A stretch of DNA of 21,798 nucleotides, taken from an uncultured Anaerotignum sp. (lineage in GTDB: Bacteria > Bacillota > Clostridia > Lachnospirales > Anaerotignaceae). Shown here piece by piece: positions 14,133 to 21,172 of this stretch. Every line of letters begins with the position of its first letter. Positions within the stretch are counted from its first letter, which is position 1. A program made the position numbers and the translations under genes. The stretch is taken from positions 1 through 21,798 of the forward strand of contig NZ_CAJMDQ010000040.1 in NCBI RefSeq assembly GCF_905212195.1, in the 5' to 3' direction. A model generated the notes under the pieces. It worked only from the letters and a program-made list of their open reading frames with translations. It was not told the origin of the DNA and made no database searches.

Positions 14133-14226
14133 AAAAAAAACCCGGCGATCGGGGAATCGTCGGGCGTCGGACGTGATAAACGTCCGGGGGCATAGTTTAT
14201 GTACAGGAAAAGGGGCCTCCTTGTAC
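14133..14226 (-). ncRNA. Candidate small RNA (about 94 nt) divergent from the serS leader
   Basis: On the minus strand a TATGAT -10 (14233-14238) stands 6-7 bp before a self-complementary segment. A hairpin at 14201-14207/14219-14226 (one bulged A) comes first. A 7-bp hairpin (14168-14174/14180-14186) follows, then a terminator with a 9-bp stem (14141-14149/14156-14164) and eight T residues (14133-14140). Single-stranded C-runs lie between the hairpins and in the terminator loop. The -35 is poor. No convincing ORF is visible: an ATG in the middle has no properly spaced SD, and its frame runs through the terminator. The compact promoter-hairpins-terminator layout indicates a trans-acting small RNA. 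I do not recognise the family. Confidence 0.55.
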
Positions 14227-14328
14227 GGTACTATCATACCGCAATCGGCCAAAAGAATCTATAAGAAACGCATTAGAATTTCATTAAAAAAACAAATGTA
14301 TTTTTTTTGTAGTTCCTGAAAAAAATAC

Positions 14329-14356
14329 TTGCCTTTTTGTCTTTGTGTGCTATAAT
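14329..14356 (+). promoter_or_regulatory. Promoter of the serS T-box transcript
   Basis: TTGCCT (14329-14334) and a consensus TATAAT (14351-14356) are 16 bp apart, with a TG extended -10. It lies directly upstream of the T-box leader. Confidence 0.7.
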
Positions 14357-14362
14357 ATTCTT

Positions 14363-14614
14363 CAACAAGGCGTGAAACGGCTGTATTTCAGCTGTTCAGA
14401 AGAAAGCTAAGCTGTGGAAATTCCCCCAGAGAGTCGGCGTTTGGTGCGAGCCGGCGGAAGGAAAACAGCCCTCCACTTTCGGAGCTGTCGGTGAAAGCCG
14501 AAAGGGTAAGCCCTTTATCGCTGTTCAAGTGGTTCGGAAATATTTTTTTCGGGCAATGCGGGTGGCAACGCGGGAGTAACTCTCGTCCCTCTTTTTGGGA
14601 TCGGGGGTTTTTTT
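14363..14614 (+). promoter_or_regulatory. T-box leader (serine) controlling serS
   Basis: The leader has the hallmarks of a tRNA-sensing T-box. The AGAGAG motif (14428-14433) and GGTGCGAG distal-loop sequence belong to stem I. A specifier region follows in which TCC (14472-14474), a Ser codon, is the likely specifier. The T-box core TGCGGGTGGCAACGCGGG lies at 14557-14574. The competing terminator has arms about 14580-14589 and 14597-14607 and a T tract at 14608-14614. Uncharged tRNA-Ser should stabilise the antiterminator and allow serS transcription. The specifier codon is a judgement from spacing, not a computed fold. Confidence 0.93.
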
Positions 14615-14680
14615 ATTTGCCAAAAAAACCCCGTATCCTCGACATTCGTATATATGGAAAAACCGAAAGGAGACAAAAAA

Positions 14681-15970
14681 ATGTTAGACATCAAATTTGT
14701 AAGAGAAAACCCTGAAATCGTTAAGGAAAATATCCGTAAGAAATTCCAGGACAGCAAACTGCCTCTGGTAGACGAAGTGATCGAACTGGATCAGGAAAAC
14801 AGAACCATCAAACAGGAAGTAGAAGCTCTGCGTGCACAGAGAAATAAACTGTCCAAACAGATCGGTGGTCTGATGGCAAAAGGCGAAAAAGAAGAAGCTG
14901 AAAAAGTAAAAGCACAGATCGCTGCTGATGCAGAACGCGTGGACGAACTGACAGCAAAAGAAAAAGATGTAGAAGAACGCATCAAAAAAATCATGATGAC
15001 CATTCCTAACATCATCGATCCTTCCGTTCCCATCGGTAAAGACGACAGCGAAAACGTGGAAGTAGAAAGATTCGGTGAACCCGTTGTTCCTGATTTCGAA
15101 ATCCCTTACCACACAGATATTATGGAAAGCTTCGGCGGCATCGACCTGGACAGCGCTAGAAAAGTAGCTGGTAACGGTTTCTACTACCTGATGGGCGATA
15201 TCGCAAGACTGCACTCCGCAGTACTGGCTTATGCGAGAGATTTCATGATCGGCAGAGGCTTCAAATACTGCATCCCTCCTTTCATGATCCGCAGCAACGT
15301 TGTAACAGGCGTTATGAGCTTTGCAGAAATGGACGCTATGATGTATAAGATCGAAGGCGAAGACCTGTACCTGATCGGTACCAGCGAACACTCCATGATC
15401 GGTAAATTCATCGACACCATGAACAAAGAAGAAGACCTGCCTCAGACACTGACCAGCTATTCTCCTTGCTTCCGTAAAGAAAAAGGTGCACACGGTATCG
15501 AAGAAAGAGGCGTTTACCGTATCCACCAGTTCGAAAAACAGGAAATGATCGTTGTATGTAAACCCGAAGAAAGCCCTATGTGGTTCGATAAACTGTGGCA
15601 GAACACTGTAGACCTGTTCCGTTCCATGGATATCCCCGTAAGAACACTGGAATGCTGCTCCGGCGACCTGGCAGACCTGAAAGTAAAATCCGTTGACGTA
15701 GAAGCTTGGTCTCCTAGACAGAAAAAATACTTCGAAGTTGGTAGCTGCTCCAACCTGAGCGACGCACAGGCAAGAAGACTGGGTATCCGTGTGGTTGCAA
15801 AAGACGGCAGAAAATACTTCGCGCATACATTGAACAACACTGTTGCAGCTCCTCCTAGAATGCTGATCGCGTTCCTGGAAAACAACCTGCAGGCAGATGG
15901 CAGCGTAAGAATCCCCGAAGTACTGCGTCCTTACATGGGCGGTCAGGAAAAACTGGAAAAAGTAAAATAA
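14681..15970 (+). CDS. serS: Seryl-tRNA synthetase
   Basis: A 429-residue class II synthetase that charges tRNA-Ser. The N-terminal third is the long helical arm (about 1-110, rich in Glu, Lys and Gln) that grips the tRNA variable arm. The catalytic core has GTSEHSM (233-239), motif 2 CFRKEKGAHG (263-272) with HQFEKQEM (282-289), and motif 3 with Arg393 and the ending VPEVLRPYMGG-like IPEVLRPYMGG. Motif 3 begins HTLNNT (382-387) instead of the LNGSG of the common bacterial enzyme, and motif 2 has GIEERGVYR rather than GKDTRG, so it belongs to a divergent SerRS branch. AAAGGAG lies 8 bp before the ATG at 14681. It is controlled by the T-box and followed by tRNA-Ser(GCU). Confidence 0.95.
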   Translation: MLDIKFVRENPEIVKENIRKKFQDSKLPLVDEVIELDQENRTIKQEVEALRAQRNKLSKQIGGLMAKGEKEEAEKVKAQIAADAERVDELTAKEKDVEERIKKIMMTIPNIIDPSVPIGKDDSENVEVERFGEPVVPDFEIPYHTDIMESFGGIDLDSARKVAGNGFYYLMGDIARLHSAVLAYARDFMIGRGFKYCIPPFMIRSNVVTGVMSFAEMDAMMYKIEGEDLYLIGTSEHSMIGKFIDTMNKEEDLPQTLTSYSPCFRKEKGAHGIEERGVYRIHQFEKQEMIVVCKPEESPMWFDKLWQNTVDLFRSMDIPVRTLECCSGDLADLKVKSVDVEAWSPRQKKYFEVGSCSNLSDAQARRLGIRVVAKDGRKYFAHTLNNTVAAPPRMLIAFLENNLQADGSVRIPEVLRPYMGGQEKLEKVK

Positions 15971-15988
15971 TCTGACGATGCTTTTTGT

Positions 15989-16019
15989 AGCCGGTTCTCT
16001 TTTAGGGAACCGGCTTTTT
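15989..16019 (+). terminator. serS terminator
   Basis: The nine-base stem agccggttc/gaaccggct (15989-15997, 16007-16015), extended by two pairs, is followed by a T tract. Confidence 0.88.
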
Positions 16020-16063
16020 CCATAAATAAGCAGAAAAAAATTGCAATTCTATGCAAAAAAGGT

Positions 16064-16092
16064 TTGACAGATGGGCAGAATGATGGTATACT
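16064..16092 (+). promoter_or_regulatory. tRNA-Ser promoter
   Basis: A consensus TTGACA (16064-16069) and TATACT (16087-16092) are 17 bp apart. The -10 ends 21 bp before the mature tRNA 5' end. This is the strongest promoter in the window. Confidence 0.85.
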
Positions 16093-16113
16093 ATTTCTTG
16101 CAGTAGGCTACTT

Positions 16114-16201
16114 GGAGAAGTACTCAAGAGGCTGAAGAGGTGCCCCTGCTAAGGGTATAGGTCGTTAACGCGGCGCGAGGGTTCAAATCCCTCCTTCTCC
16201 G
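16114..16201 (+). tRNA. tRNA-Ser(GCU)
   Basis: An 88-nt class II tRNA. The acceptor stem ggagaag (16114-16120) pairs with cttctcc (16194-16200), with discriminator G16201. The anticodon arm has loop CUGCUAA with anticodon GCU (16148-16150), which reads AGC and AGU. A long variable arm (around 16158-16175) and the T-loop GTTCAAATCC are present. CCA is not encoded. The anticodon differs from the UCC-type specifier proposed in the serS leader, so a different tRNA-Ser isoacceptor probably controls that leader. Confidence 0.97.
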
Positions 16202-16206
16202 GTGAA

Positions 16207-16236
16207 GACATCAACGAAAGTTGATGTCTTTTTTTT
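16207..16236 (+). terminator. tRNA-Ser terminator
   Basis: The nine-base stem gacatcaac/gttgatgtc has a GAAA tetraloop and is followed by eight T residues. Confidence 0.93.
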
Positions 16237-16524
16237 ACGAAAAAGATAGGAAGAAAAAAGCGTTCCATGGAGTTGGAATGCGGGCAGATCATATAGACCT
16301 GTCATTATTTTTTTGTTTTTATAAGCGTTTTTTTGGGATTACAAAATTTGTTTTATATTGCAATAAAAATGATTATATATAAGTAGTGTTTTGACGCAAT
16401 TTTCAAAAAACACGGGACAGAATAGAGCCTTTTGTAGTATGATAATAACATAGAGAGGTGTATAAAGAGTGATTATAATTCCATATCTTGGGGGTCTTTT
16501 CTTGTGGAAAAGGGGGAAAAGATT
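16237..16524. other. Leader region of the GGDEF/EAL gene
   Basis: About 290 bp without a gene. A small hairpin (gcgttcca/tggaatgc, about 16259-16280) is visible. A possible promoter has GGGACA (16414-16419) and TATGAT (16438-16443) 18 bp apart. I looked for a c-di-GMP riboswitch and saw no convincing GEMM pattern. Confidence 0.5.
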
Positions 16525-19500
16525 ATGAATCGATTGATCCAAAGGAACAAACAGATTGCGCGGATCCTTTTTATCATGGTATTTATAATCAGTGTTTTCG
16601 TAGGTGCTTATCAAGCCTGGAGTTCCGTCAAACAGGAATCTATTCTGAAACGTCAAACAACCAATTATCTGGAAGACGTTGTAACACAAGTAGTTGCCCG
16701 GATTGATACGAGAATTTTGCAGTCCAAAGAAAAGTTAGTTTTGATATTAGATAGTGCCATTCGATTCCCGGAGCAGGATATTCAGAGCTTTCTGGACAGA
16801 AAAAAAGCGCTGACGGATTTTGATTGTCTGTATTATGAAAAAAATCAGGATGAAGCGAAAAAACGAATCATGGAATTGTCGGATTACGAAGAAGACAAAA
16901 TTCCCATTGATTTCAGCCGTAAAGAGGGAAGTCTGATTTTTCTTTCGCAATCCAATAAAATTTTGTATTGTATCCCACATGAAAATGGCAGTTATCTCAT
17001 TGCCACCAAAAGCGCAGAAGGCATTCAGCAAATGCTCAGCGAAGAATCCTTCCGCAATCAGGCGTATTCTTTTACCATCACAGACGATGGCCAGATCATC
17101 AGTAAGCCTGGAGATACAGATACCTTTGCCCGTATGGCTTCTTTCCAGGAAAGCGATTATGCAGACCATGAAAAATTGCAGGAAATGGAGGAGCAGATTG
17201 AAAAAGGTGAAGATGGTATCGAAGAGCTGACCTTGGATGAGGACAGGAAAATCATGGTGTCTTACCACCATTTGGAACAAGCGGATTGGGTCGTTCTGAC
17301 GGTGATCCCGTCGGATGTCATCAGTAAAGAAATCAATTCTCTTTCTGCCATGCATATACTGGCCAGTGTCATGGTAATCCTTTTTGCCATTGTCATCATT
17401 GCAATTTTGTATCTGGCCCAGAGAAAATATCAGGAGGCTTTGGAGAAAATCGCCTTCGTTGACGGCATCACAGGGGGATTTACAGAGCCAAAATTCCAGC
17501 TGGAAGCCGAAAAGGCGCTGAAAGATCCTGCAAAAGCCTTCAGCTTCGTTTCTATGGACGTGAAGAGCTTTAAAGCCATCAATAACCTGTATGGCGTTGA
17601 AGAAGGGGACGAAGCACTGCGATTCCTTTATGGCGGAATTGCGTCTGTTTTGGGTGAAACATCCCTGCTTTGCCGTGCGTCTGCCGACCTGTATTATTTC
17701 CTGCTGGAAGAACAGGATACACAGGAGATCACCGCAAAATTACAGAAAATCATCAGCCTGACCCATCGGAAACCCATGGAAAAAGGGGAAGACTATAAAC
17801 TGGATCTGCGTTTTGGTGTATATATCATAGAAGATCCTTCAGAAAATATTTTAAATATCACAGAAAAAGCAAATGCAACCAGAACTACAGAAAGAATGGA
17901 AATGAGCAATATCCAGTTCTATGATCAGGAAATCCAGCTGAACCGTATGGCTGAAAAACAAATGATAGACGAATTGGAAAAAGCCATTGAACATAATGAA
18001 TTCCAGATTTTCCTGCATCCGAAAATCTCGCTGGAAACTTCCACTGTCCGTGGTGCGGAAGTGCTGACTTGTTGGAACCGCAGGGGAAAAGAATTCCTCC
18101 GTCCTTCTGAGTTCATTCCTATTTTTGAAAAATACGGTGTATTGCTGACATTGGATTTGTATATTTTCGAGCAGGTTTGCAAACTGTTGTCCAAGTGGCG
18201 GGCAGAGGGGAAAAAACTGCTGACCATATCGGTCAATATCTCTAAGAATTATGTTTTGCGCCCCAATATCATCGAGAAATACAAAGAAATCAGAGATCGG
18301 TATCATCTGCCTTATTGGGTGCTGGAATTTGAGATTACAGCCAATGGATTGTTTGAAAATACGGAAAAGATCCGCAATGTCATTGATGAGATGCATAAAG
18401 CAGGCTTTTTGTGTGCGCTGGATAATTTCGGTTCAGGCTATGCGTCATTGAACAGCCTGAACGTTCTGGATGTAGATACCATTAAATTGAACAGAAATTT
18501 CTTCAGCAGCAGAAACAACAGCAAACGGGGCAGAACCATCGTAGAAGCCGTTGTAAACCTCATATCCCAGCTGCGCATTGAAACAGTAGCAGAAGGGGTA
18601 GACGAAATCTTCCAGGTGAATTTCCTGAAAAGCTGTGGCTGTACCATGGTGCAGGGCAGCGTATACGCATCGCCGTTGCCTGTTGAGGAGTTTGAAAAAT
18701 TTGTGGAAAATCATCAGCAGGTACCGTTTGCTGAAGAAATGGAAGAAGATGCAGACGACGCAGATAAAAATATCCGCGAAAAATGGAAAAATATCGTATA
18801 TAGCCCAGAAGGCGGCAATCAGGAGCTCTCTGTTGGCGTTATCCCGTTTTTCTATGACCTGGAAAAAGATCGCATCACGTTTGCAACTATCTTTTCACAG
18901 ATTTTGGGACAGCGGCATACCATTGAACATGCCCAGGAATTTTTACGGACATCAGAATTTATTTATCCTGACGATCGGGAGAATTTCTTTGCCTTAATGG
19001 AAAAATGCAATGCGGATACTTCTTGGATTGAAGATAATCTGCGGTTCCACGTAGGCGCGAAGGGATATGAATGGCTGGAAGTTTATATGGTCAAAAACTA
19101 TGAACAGCGGAATAATGGTACCTATATCACCGGTGTTCTCATCAATAGCGGTTTTTGGCGCATGGAAATCAGAAACTGGCGGGAAAAAGCCCAGAAAGAT
19201 GTGCTGACAGGGCTGTATAATCGCGAGTATTTCTACAAACATGCCAAGAGTATAATTGAAAAAGGCAATACGAAGCGGGCAGCGATTATTTTCGTGGATT
19301 TGGATAACTTCAAAGCGGCCAATGACACCATGGGTCATAGCTTTGGTGATGAAATCCTCAGAAATGTGGCAAAACGTATGACTCGCGTGTTCCGCAGCAG
19401 TGATATCATTGCGCGCTATGGCGGAGATGAATTTGTCATCTTTATGGAAAATGTAAGCAAAGAAGTGATTTGCGCAAGAATGGAACAGCTGAAAAATGTC

Positions 19501-19716
19501 TTTTCTTATCCTTATAGAAGTGATGATTGTCATTACCAGATATCGGCAAGTATCGGCGCAGCACGGTACCCCGATGACGGTGAGGATTTGAAAACATTGA
19601 TCGACCATGCGGACGTGGCTGTGTATGCAGCAAAACATGGCGGCAAAAATCAGTATATTTTGTATGACGCAAGTTTGGAGCAGCGGGAAATTTTCAGCAA
19701 TTCCAATCAAGAATAA
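16525..19716 (+). CDS. Membrane sensor c-di-GMP protein: Cache-like / GGDEF(degenerate) / EAL-like / PAS / GGDEF
   Basis: A 1063-residue signalling protein. Two transmembrane segments (about 11-30 and 275-298) flank an extracytoplasmic domain that resembles Cache sensors. A first GGDEF domain (about 305-470) has ASADLY in place of the active-site loop and must be inactive. An EAL-like domain (480-730) keeps E512 (EVL), N571, K654, E690 and Q710, but the DDFG motif is DNFG (D633, N634) and LExTE ends in Ala606, so hydrolysis is doubtful. A PAS-like domain (about 765-885) precedes a second GGDEF (890-1050) with an intact RYGGDEF (964-970) and an RSSD I-site (957-960). Predicted role: c-di-GMP synthesis under external control with feedback inhibition. 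Starts at ATG 16525 or GTG 16504 are both possible. It is convergent with the BTAD regulator. Confidence 0.9.
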   Translation: MNRLIQRNKQIARILFIMVFIISVFVGAYQAWSSVKQESILKRQTTNYLEDVVTQVVARIDTRILQSKEKLVLILDSAIRFPEQDIQSFLDRKKALTDFDCLYYEKNQDEAKKRIMELSDYEEDKIPIDFSRKEGSLIFLSQSNKILYCIPHENGSYLIATKSAEGIQQMLSEESFRNQAYSFTITDDGQIISKPGDTDTFARMASFQESDYADHEKLQEMEEQIEKGEDGIEELTLDEDRKIMVSYHHLEQADWVVLTVIPSDVISKEINSLSAMHILASVMVILFAIVIIAILYLAQRKYQEALEKIAFVDGITGGFTEPKFQLEAEKALKDPAKAFSFVSMDVKSFKAINNLYGVEEGDEALRFLYGGIASVLGETSLLCRASADLYYFLLEEQDTQEITAKLQKIISLTHRKPMEKGEDYKLDLRFGVYIIEDPSENILNITEKANATRTTERMEMSNIQFYDQEIQLNRMAEKQMIDELEKAIEHNEFQIFLHPKISLETSTVRGAEVLTCWNRRGKEFLRPSEFIPIFEKYGVLLTLDLYIFEQVCKLLSKWRAEGKKLLTISVNISKNYVLRPNIIEKYKEIRDRYHLPYWVLEFEITANGLFENTEKIRNVIDEMHKAGFLCALDNFGSGYASLNSLNVLDVDTIKLNRNFFSSRNNSKRGRTIVEAVVNLISQLRIETVAEGVDEIFQVNFLKSCGCTMVQGSVYASPLPVEEFEKFVENHQQVPFAEEMEEDADDADKNIREKWKNIVYSPEGGNQELSVGVIPFFYDLEKDRITFATIFSQILGQRHTIEHAQEFLRTSEFIYPDDRENFFALMEKCNADTSWIEDNLRFHVGAKGYEWLEVYMVKNYEQRNNGTYITGVLINSGFWRMEIRNWREKAQKDVLTGLYNREYFYKHAKSIIEKGNTKRAAIIFVDLDNFKAANDTMGHSFGDEILRNVAKRMTRVFRSSDIIARYGGDEFVIFMENVSKEVICARMEQLKNVFSYPYRSDDCHYQISASIGAARYPDDGEDLKTLIDHADVAVYAAKHGGKNQYILYDASLEQREIFSNSNQE

Positions 19717-19723
19717 AGAAAAG

Positions 19724-19751
19724 CCCTTATACATGGTATAAGGGTTTTTTT
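19724..19751 (+). terminator. Terminator of the GGDEF/EAL gene
   Basis: The nine-base stem cccttatac/gtataaggg (19724-19732, 19736-19744) has an ATG loop and is followed by seven T residues. The reverse side is AT-rich and may also serve the convergent regulator gene. Confidence 0.88.
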
Positions 19752-19775
19752 ATTGCAAAAAATCTGAAAGACAGA

Positions 19776-20993
19776 TCACTTGTCTGTATCTTCATTTTTA
19801 CGCTCCCATGGTAAAAGGGGCATGGTCTTGTAATGGAGGATAACAGGCGCATTTGCGAAGTCCTGATGGAATTTTCGGATGATGCGCTGCATGACAATCT
19901 GGGATGTTTTATTGCTGGTATGAGGCAGTATAATCAGAAATTGATTTACACTGAAACGGGTGAAAATATCGCCTTTGCGCAGGTTTTTCGTAATATTGCA
20001 GTGTACAGATTTGGAAATGCTGTTTATGATTTTCTGATTTGGTATCGTTGTGCCGTTGTCGCTGAGGATGCTCAATAGACATAGACACGCGGATTCTCCC
20101 GTTCGGGAACAATTTCGGCGCTTTAATTGATACAATGTTTTGAAAATTTCAAACTCGCAGTAAAAAGCACCGGAAGGCTGTTCTTCATCCAGTTTTTCCT
20201 TGATGACATCCAGATCCATTTCGGTCGTATGGCTTTTCTTGATGATTTCCTTATAAAGAGCAGTCATTTTTCTGGAAGGCGTGATGCCCAATTCTTTGTA
20301 GAAGTTTTCAGAAATGGCATGATACTGCTCCAGCGCTTTCTGCATTTGGTTTGTTTGAACCAATGCTTTTAAATAGTAGATATAAAAAGATTCGTCATAG
20401 GGAACATAAATCAGCGCTTTGCGGCAAACACCGATCAGATCGTCATATCTTTTGAATTTGAAAAGGATACATGCCGCCTCTGTGCAGATTTTTGAAAATT
20501 TCGTGGTATAGTAATTGGCCGTCTGCATGATCCAGTCATCAATGGCATACCGATTCAGAAAGTCCCCTTGGTAAATGGCAATGGCTTGCAGCAGATACGT
20601 CAGCTTTTCTTCCTCTGTTTCCGCAAGATTGGCACTATGGAAATATTTTTCAAACAAATCAATATCAATGGTGCAGGGAATGTCCGTATTCCAGCCGTAA
20701 GCGTCGTGATGATATGTAATCAGTTGGATATCATCTTCCAGATCCAGCTCCTGCAGCAGCAAACGAAGGCGATGTACCAGAACTTTCAAAGCATTGACGG
20801 GATTTTTGGACTTGCTGTCCCTCCAAAGCAGATCGATGAGTTCAGAGCATGGAACAGCCCGTTTCCGGTTCAAAATCAGATAGCCTAAAAGGGACCATAC
20901 TTTCTTGGAACGGTTCATCTGCACGGAAATACATTTATCTTTATTTGTGATGGAAAAGTCACCAAGCATGGTGATATGGAAATGATTATTCAT
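19776..20993 (-). CDS. BTAD/SARP-type transcriptional regulator with degenerate GGDEF-like C-terminus
   Basis: A 405-residue protein. Residues 1-100 form an OmpR-like winged helix (LGDFSI, then KKVWSLLGYLILNRKRAVPCSEL) of the SARP type. Residues 105-250 form the BTAD helical repeat domain, ending in FYKELGITPSRKMTALYKEI. Residues about 275-390 resemble a GGDEF domain: RKGD (339-342), five residues, then SVNQF (348-352) at the GGDEF position, then LIILP. The catalytic residues are lost but the RxxD I-site spacing is kept, so it could bind c-di-GMP without making it. The ATG at 20993 has AAAGGA 8 bp upstream. It converges with the diguanylate cyclase gene and lies just downstream of the surface-protein gene on the same strand. 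Its target is inferred only from neighbourhood. Confidence 0.82.
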   Translation of the reverse strand: MNNHFHITMLGDFSITNKDKCISVQMNRSKKVWSLLGYLILNRKRAVPCSELIDLLWRDSKSKNPVNALKVLVHRLRLLLQELDLEDDIQLITYHHDAYGWNTDIPCTIDIDLFEKYFHSANLAETEEEKLTYLLQAIAIYQGDFLNRYAIDDWIMQTANYYTTKFSKICTEAACILFKFKRYDDLIGVCRKALIYVPYDESFYIYYLKALVQTNQMQKALEQYHAISENFYKELGITPSRKMTALYKEIIKKSHTTEMDLDVIKEKLDEEQPSGAFYCEFEIFKTLYQLKRRNCSRTGESACLCLLSILSDNGTTIPNQKIINSISKSVHCNITKNLRKGDIFTRFSVNQFLIILPHTSNKTSQIVMQRIIRKFHQDFANAPVILHYKTMPLLPWERKNEDTDK

Positions 20994-21039
20994 GATAGTA
21001 TCCTTTCAATTCCTGAATAAAGACATATACATAATAAAT

Positions 21040-21045
21040 ATTATA
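21040..21045 (-). promoter_or_regulatory. Possible -10 of the BTAD regulator promoter
   Basis: Minus-strand TATAAT preceded by TG (extended -10) lies about 47 bp upstream of the start codon. No good -35 is visible, so an activator may be needed. Confidence 0.5.
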
Positions 21046-21091
21046 TCATGGTTTTTAAAAAGTGCACATATAGGACTTTAAAAAACAAATG

Positions 21092-21133
21092 AAAAAAGCC
21101 CCAAATACCGCGAAGGTAATTTGGGGCTTTTTT
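21092..21133. terminator. Terminator after the surface protein gene
   Basis: Fifteen-base complementary arms (21092-21106 and 21119-21133), with a further acc/ggt stem inside, carry A and T tracts on both sides. On the minus strand it ends the surface-protein gene, 40 bp after the stop codon, and separates it from the BTAD regulator. Confidence 0.88.
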
Positions 21134-21172
21134 ATGCCGAACCGTTTATGTATATATTACATATTTAAAATA

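Noticed and set aside
16237..16524. c-di-GMP riboswitch upstream of the GGDEF/EAL gene
   Set aside because: The conserved GEMM core sequences were not found; only one small hairpin is visible.
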